Assembly: GCA_905221605.1 (NCBI GenBank)
Contig: CAJNDS010002247.1
Location: 62,001 to 126,000, forward strand
Length of the DNA stretch: 64,000 nt
Direction: 5' to 3'
Source: Symbiodinium natans
Taxonomy: Eukaryota; Sar; Dinophyceae; Suessiales; Symbiodiniaceae
The notes under the pieces were generated by a model. It was not told where the DNA came from. It worked only from the letters and a program-made list of their open reading frames with translations, and made no database searches. The translations under genes and the position numbers were made by a program. Of this stretch, positions 62,122-64,000 are shown piece after piece; positions within the stretch are counted from its first letter, which is position 1; each line of letters opens with the position of its first letter.

Positions 62122-62211
62122 CCCCGACGCTAGGGAGGCCGCCGAGTCCCATTCCGCGGCGCACGACACCAGTCGATCCACATCATGGCCTGCGGGCAGA
62201 GTCTTCAAGAT
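62122..62211 (-). CDS. exon of an unrecognised gene
   Basis: Reads ILKTLPAGHDVDRLVSCAAE then WDSAASLASG, 30 codons. Acceptor GGCTGGGAG; donor GGG|GTTTAGGG, a telomeric unit at the exon border. Confidence 0.7.
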
Positions 62212-62370
62212 CTCCCAGCCAGGGTGAGGCGGGGGGCTAAAAGGCTCCAACCTGAAAGAACATCCCCCGAAGCTGAAGGGTTTAGGGTTTAGGGTTTAGG
62301 GCTCAGGGCTCACGGCTTAGGGCTCAGGGCTTAGGGCTTAGGGCTTAGGGCTTGGGGTGCCCGAAGTGCC

Positions 62371-62440
62371 CCCCTCTCCCCAGAAACCGGCAGCTCTGGG
62401 AAGCCAGCCTGCGCCTGCGCGAAGTCCTTGCCCGCCACCT
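62371..62440 (-). CDS. candidate exon of an unrecognised gene
   Basis: Reads VAGKDFAQAQAGFPELPVSG after CATGGGAG. Coding-like composition with high third-position GC. Borders approximate. Confidence 0.45.
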
Positions 62441-62557
62441 CCCATGGTTTGGTTGGCTTCTTCTCTGCGGGGGGCTCTCCTCTATGGGGCCCCGAGAAAA
62501 TCGGAGGATCTAGGGTTCCATGTAGGGTTCTATACTGGGGCAGGGGTTCTATACAGG

Positions 62558-62562
<5 letters not shown>

Positions 62563-62603
<41 letters not shown>

Positions 62604-62691
62604 TCTGCCCAGCGAAGAGGCCCCCCTAGGAGGACCCCGGCCACGCTGGCCCGCTGCTCTGTCCGAGGTGAAAGTTTAAGGCACCGTGCCT

Positions 62692-62722
<31 letters not shown>
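62563..62722. repeat. Two (CT)n microsatellites
   Basis: CT runs at about 62563-62600 and 62696-62722, separated by unique sequence. Similar runs occur at 1003-1022 and 49193-49220. Confidence 0.95.
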
Positions 62723-62726
<4 letters not shown>

Positions 62727-63014
62727 GCGGTTGTGAAGGATTCACAGCAATAGCATCCTCGCACCCCTGCCCCGAACGTATCCTTGGGCTCTGAAGGAAA
62801 AACACTGGGTAGACTTTGCGAACACCGGCCTGGGACGGACCGGAGCTGAAACTGCATGGCGCCTTGGCTTGCACTACAACTCAGATTGGTTTACCCCGCG
62901 CCTTTGTCCCGAACTCCGCTGATCACTGCTAACGTCCAACAACTCAGGATCCCATGACGAGCAGGGCCAGTTGGCCACGCCTTCGTTCGGGAGCACATTA
63001 TGCTTGCAAAGCGT

Positions 63015-64000
63015 GTACCCCGATCCTGTTCGACATCTATGCGCTGCGAGAGAGATTTCGGGGTCAGCACTGCGAAAGAATTCAAGACCGGTAAGCCCCG
63101 AAACAAAAAGCGTCACCCCGATCCTGTTCGACCGTCGCAAAAGACTGCCCCATCCTGGCATCTATAGACCATCAGCCCCGAAGCACAGGCGTTTATCTCG
63201 ATCCTGTTCGACATCCATGTGCTGAGGCTGCACCAGCCAGCCCCAAAGCAAAAGCGCTTGCCCCGATCCTGGTCGACATCGATGCGCTGCCACTACCCCA
63301 AACCTGCCTCGAAGTCTATGCGCTGCCAGAGACCGAATTGTCTCGGCACGTGCCGGCTGGTCATTTTTCGTACAAAGATCTATTCCTCATTCATCGTCCT
63401 TGGGGCGGGCCAGCACCAGCAATTGTTTGTATTACTTCGTCTTATTCTTCTTATTATTCTTCTTCTTCTTCTTCCAGGTTCGGAGTCTTGGTCAGTTCAC
63501 TGTATTCCCTTCTGCCCAATTCCAGCATCTGGTCCACAACAGTCCATTGCCCCGTAGATGTTTTTGAGGAGGTCCCTGCATGTTCCAGCTATTGAAGCCG
63601 TCGATCTTTGCTCCAGGCGATCCCAGAAACTTCCAGAGCCAAGGGCCTTCCCCGATCCTGGTTGACATCTCTGTGCTACGAAAGAATTCAAGACGGTGAG
63701 TCCCAAGAGAACAAGCGTTCACCCCGATCCTGTTGTTCGTTGCCTGTTCGACATCTATGTTGCGACTACTGTGCTGCGAGAGATTTCCCACATCTATGCG
63801 CTGCGCCCCAAAACACAAACAAGCGCTCGCCCCGATCCTATTCGACATCTAAGTGCTGTGAAAGATCTCAAGACTGTCCACGCCAAAGTGTTTACTCTGT
63901 CCCGTTCGACCCCAAAGCGTTCATCACCGTCTTGTTCGACATCTACGTGCTGCGAGAGGAGTCTACCCCGATCTTGTTTAGCATCTGTGTGTTGCGAGAC
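63015..64000. repeat. Degenerate tandem family around GATCCTGTTCGACATCTATG
   Basis: At least ten diverged copies of CCCCGATCCTGTTCGACATCTATGCGCTGCGAGAG-like sequence (in part) recur every 50-140 nt to the window edge. Some include AAAGAATTCAAGACGGTGAG. No telomeric units occur here. The identity of the family is unknown. Confidence 0.85.

Noticed and set aside
1-64000. CRISPR array, tRNA or rRNA genes
   Set aside because: The regularly spaced repeats are telomeric or minisatellite without unique spacers, and no tRNA arm motifs or rRNA core sequences were seen.

Overview
The window looks like nuclear DNA of a dinoflagellate, most likely Symbiodiniaceae-like. This is inferred from four things. 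Arabidopsis-type telomere repeats (TTTAGGG/CCCTAAA) are scattered through all 64 kb. Genes are cut into very small exons (16 to about 120 nt). Many introns begin with GC instead of GT. Every gene that could be decoded lies on the minus strand. No ORF longer than about 300 codons is a real gene; the longest reading frames are artefacts of tandem repeats. Genes were found by reading the minus strand between telomeric arrays and joining exons by splice site and codon phase.

Genes, in transcription order (high to low coordinates). (1) About 57.0-62.5 kb holds coding exons of an unrecognised gene or genes, one with a hydrophobic segment. (2) 56110-47405 is an essentially complete gene of at least 18 exons for a ~370-residue, ~10-TM transporter resembling the TMEM144/ureide-permease (GRP) branch of the drug/metabolite transporter superfamily. 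Start, stop and all but one junction are accounted for. (3) From about 40.4 kb down to at least 25.3 kb runs a voltage-sensor ion channel with a cyclic-nucleotide-binding domain. S1, S2, S3, S4, S5, S6, C-linker and CNBD exons were read in order, with consistent phases over most of the chain. (4) From 23.5 to about 11.2 kb come ankyrin-repeat exons, at least three modules built on the DYDxRTxLH theme. They are best explained as the ankyrin tail of the same channel (plant AKT-like architecture), though more than one gene is possible. (5) From about 11 to 8 kb there are further minus-strand exons that were not assigned.

Between and inside these genes are more than 60 telomere-type blocks in both orientations, several homogenised to variants (TTCAGGG, TTAGGGC, TTTAGGGG, TTTGGGG, TTTTGGGG). 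There are also a ~1 kb 20-21-bp minisatellite with an internal inversion, several hairpin/MITE-like elements, many G or C homopolymers (one about 200 nt), microsatellites, and a degenerate tandem family at the right edge. The most striking result is that the telomeric repeats sit in introns and often begin exactly at the exon border. GTTTAGGG then serves as the 5' splice site and TTTAG or CCCTAG as the 3' splice site.

Limits: splice junctions are by-eye predictions without transcript support. Plus-strand frames opposite the exons are also open because of base composition, and several tempting plus-strand ORFs were rejected for this reason. Stretches 1-8.0, 41-47.3 and 62.5-64 kb have little that could be assigned.
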